This document shows, piece by piece, positions 63,123 to 64,000 of a DNA stretch of 64,000 nucleotides. The position numbers and the translations under genes were made by a program. The stretch is from Priestia megaterium. Its GTDB lineage: Bacteria; Bacillota; Bacilli; Bacillales; Bacillaceae_H. The notes under the pieces were generated by a model. The model was given only the letters and a program-made list of their open reading frames with translations, made no database searches and was not told where the DNA came from. The stretch's first letter is position 1, and each line of letters starts with the position of its first letter. The stretch covers positions 124,001 to 188,000 of the forward strand of contig VTEF01000002.1 of the NCBI GenBank assembly GCA_008180335.1, read 5' to 3'.

Positions 63123-63428
63123 ATGAAAAATTTATCAGTGCCTTATTATGCTGTGATTTTTTCCTCGCAGCGAACTGCAGAAAATAAAGGTTACGAGGAA
63201 ATGGCTGAAGAGATGGCTAAGTTAGCGTCACAGCAAAAAGGGTTTCTAGGAGTAGAGAGTGTACGCGGAGAAGACGGCTTTGGCATTACAATTTCATACT
63301 GGAAATCAATGGAGGATATAAAACGATGGGGACAGAATTCAAGACATCAACTGGCGCAAGAAAAAGGGAAAAATGACTGGTATGAATCGTTTAGTATTAA
63401 GATATGTAAAGTGGAAAATGAAAGATGA
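63123..63428 (+). CDS. antibiotic biosynthesis monooxygenase (ABM) domain protein
   Basis: 101 aa from ATG 63123 with GGAGGGGTGG upstream. 'YYAVIFSSQRTAENKGYEEMAEEMAKLASQQKGFLGVESVRGEDGFGITISYWKSMEDIKRWG' is the dimeric ferredoxin-like ABM fold. Small-molecule oxygenase or heme-degrading relatives; substrate unknown. Confidence 0.88.
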   Translation: MKNLSVPYYAVIFSSQRTAENKGYEEMAEEMAKLASQQKGFLGVESVRGEDGFGITISYWKSMEDIKRWGQNSRHQLAQEKGKNDWYESFSIKICKVENER

Positions 63429-63659
63429 ACATGCAGCTGAAGCTTCATTTGTGTTGCAATAAGAAGGCTTACTTTGTACTGTCAGGCAAAAAATCTGCAA
63501 GCTTCATCTTTTATTGTTAGAAAATGAATGTAAGATACCTGATTTCTTATACAAGAAATCAAAACATTAGTGAGGGAAGAATCTTTTCTCCTGCTGTTCG
63601 TTCAAACGTGATGAGTTTCATGAAAATAATCGATAGATTCTTTAAAAGAAGGTGTTTTT

Positions 63660-64000
63660 ATGTTGAAAAAATTAACAAATCGAGTTTATTATATGCCTCA
63701 TTATTCAAAAACAGACCGCCCGACACTAGGTTTAATTTGCGGAGATACATATAGTTTAATCATTGATTCAGGCAATTCACCAGCGCACGCAGAAGCGTTT
63801 TTGCATGATGCAGCGAAAATGAATATCCCTCCTGTAATGGGGGTAATCATTACGCATTGGCATTGGGATCATACTTTCGGAATGGAGGCAATGAATGCAC
63901 TGACGATTGGTCATCAAGAGACAAAAGCACAGTTAGAATATATGAAAACGTTAGAGTGGGATGACGATTCGCTAGATGCACGTGTAAAAAAGGGAGAAGA
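63660..64000 (+). CDS. metallo-beta-lactamase-fold hydrolase, truncated by window end
   Basis: ATG with AAGAAGGTG upstream. 'LGLICGDTYSLIIDSGNSPAHA' is followed by 'ITHWHWDHTFGM', the HxHxDH zinc motif. At least 113 residues are visible; the gene continues past the window. Substrate cannot be judged from this part. Confidence 0.9.
   Translation, partial: MLKKLTNRVYYMPHYSKTDRPTLGLICGDTYSLIIDSGNSPAHAEAFLHDAAKMNIPPVMGVIITHWHWDHTFGMEAMNALTIGHQETKAQLEYMKTLEWDDDSLDARVKKGE

Noticed and set aside
63524-63754. 76-codon ORF near the right end
   Set aside because: Shadow frame; the real gene in another frame starts at 63660 with a metallo-beta-lactamase motif.

Overview
The window is chromosomal DNA of a low-GC, endospore-forming Bacillaceae species. 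A Priestia (Bacillus) megaterium-like host is my best guess from protein similarity and gene order. The supporting markers are Spo0M, a GerA-type germinant receptor operon, a SpoIIIJ/YqjG-type YidC, YozE and YokU, and a yodN-yozD-yodM-yodL-deoD block that keeps the Bacillus subtilis order, although with insertions.

Region 1 (1 to about 9.8 kb) is the right part of an integrated mobile element whose left end lies outside the window. It carries the C-terminal part of a large serine recombinase, a BASS/ACR3-type transporter, a small tyrosine recombinase, and a structured leader with a 19-codon leader ORF and a 50-aa protein. It also carries a complete BamHI-type restriction-modification system (R, C, M), a cluster of small leftward genes (Xre regulator, zinc-ribbon proteins), and an unusual tract with almost no T. 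The element ends inside kamA (lysine 2,3-aminomutase): only the kamA 3' end (9816-10223) follows the junction. Serine recombinase plus an interrupted sporulation-associated gene is the layout of SPbeta/spsM, where excision in the mother cell restores the gene. This is the most interesting system here.

Region 2 (10.2-24.2 kb) is core chromosome: yokU, D-amino-acid aminotransferase, acyltransferase, yozE, yodN, yozD, a DUF2515 gene, an eukaryotic-type kinase next to spo0M, yodM, yodL, deoD, a yybP-ykoY (Mn2+) riboswitch driving a tiny membrane protein, a SulP transporter and a RodA/FtsW protein.

Region 3 (24.6-41.6 kb) holds a repeat protein, azoreductase, IIA-Glc, a fructokinase broken by one stop codon, and a MifM-like arrest-peptide leader in front of yidC. 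It continues with a TolB-like protein, an ABC transporter, GDPD, a class F-like sortase with its MPKTG substrate, YitT, and a ctaB-type heme farnesyltransferase.

Region 4 (41.6-64 kb) holds a GerA/B/C operon, YjbQ, an ATP-grasp ligase, a TrxR-like flavoprotein with a 5'-nucleotidase, an NlpC/P60 hydrolase, a stand-alone pfkA, UspA, a sirtuin, a CNNM/CorC transporter with a hidden Shine-Dalgarno, a LysM-CAP protein, MscS, DUF421 and a RibD-type reductase. It ends with a decayed kanosamine locus (ntdR, deleted ntdA, intact ntdB), a LysE exporter, an ABM monooxygenase and a truncated metallo-beta-lactamase-fold gene. I saw no rRNA, tRNA, CRISPR array or insertion sequence.
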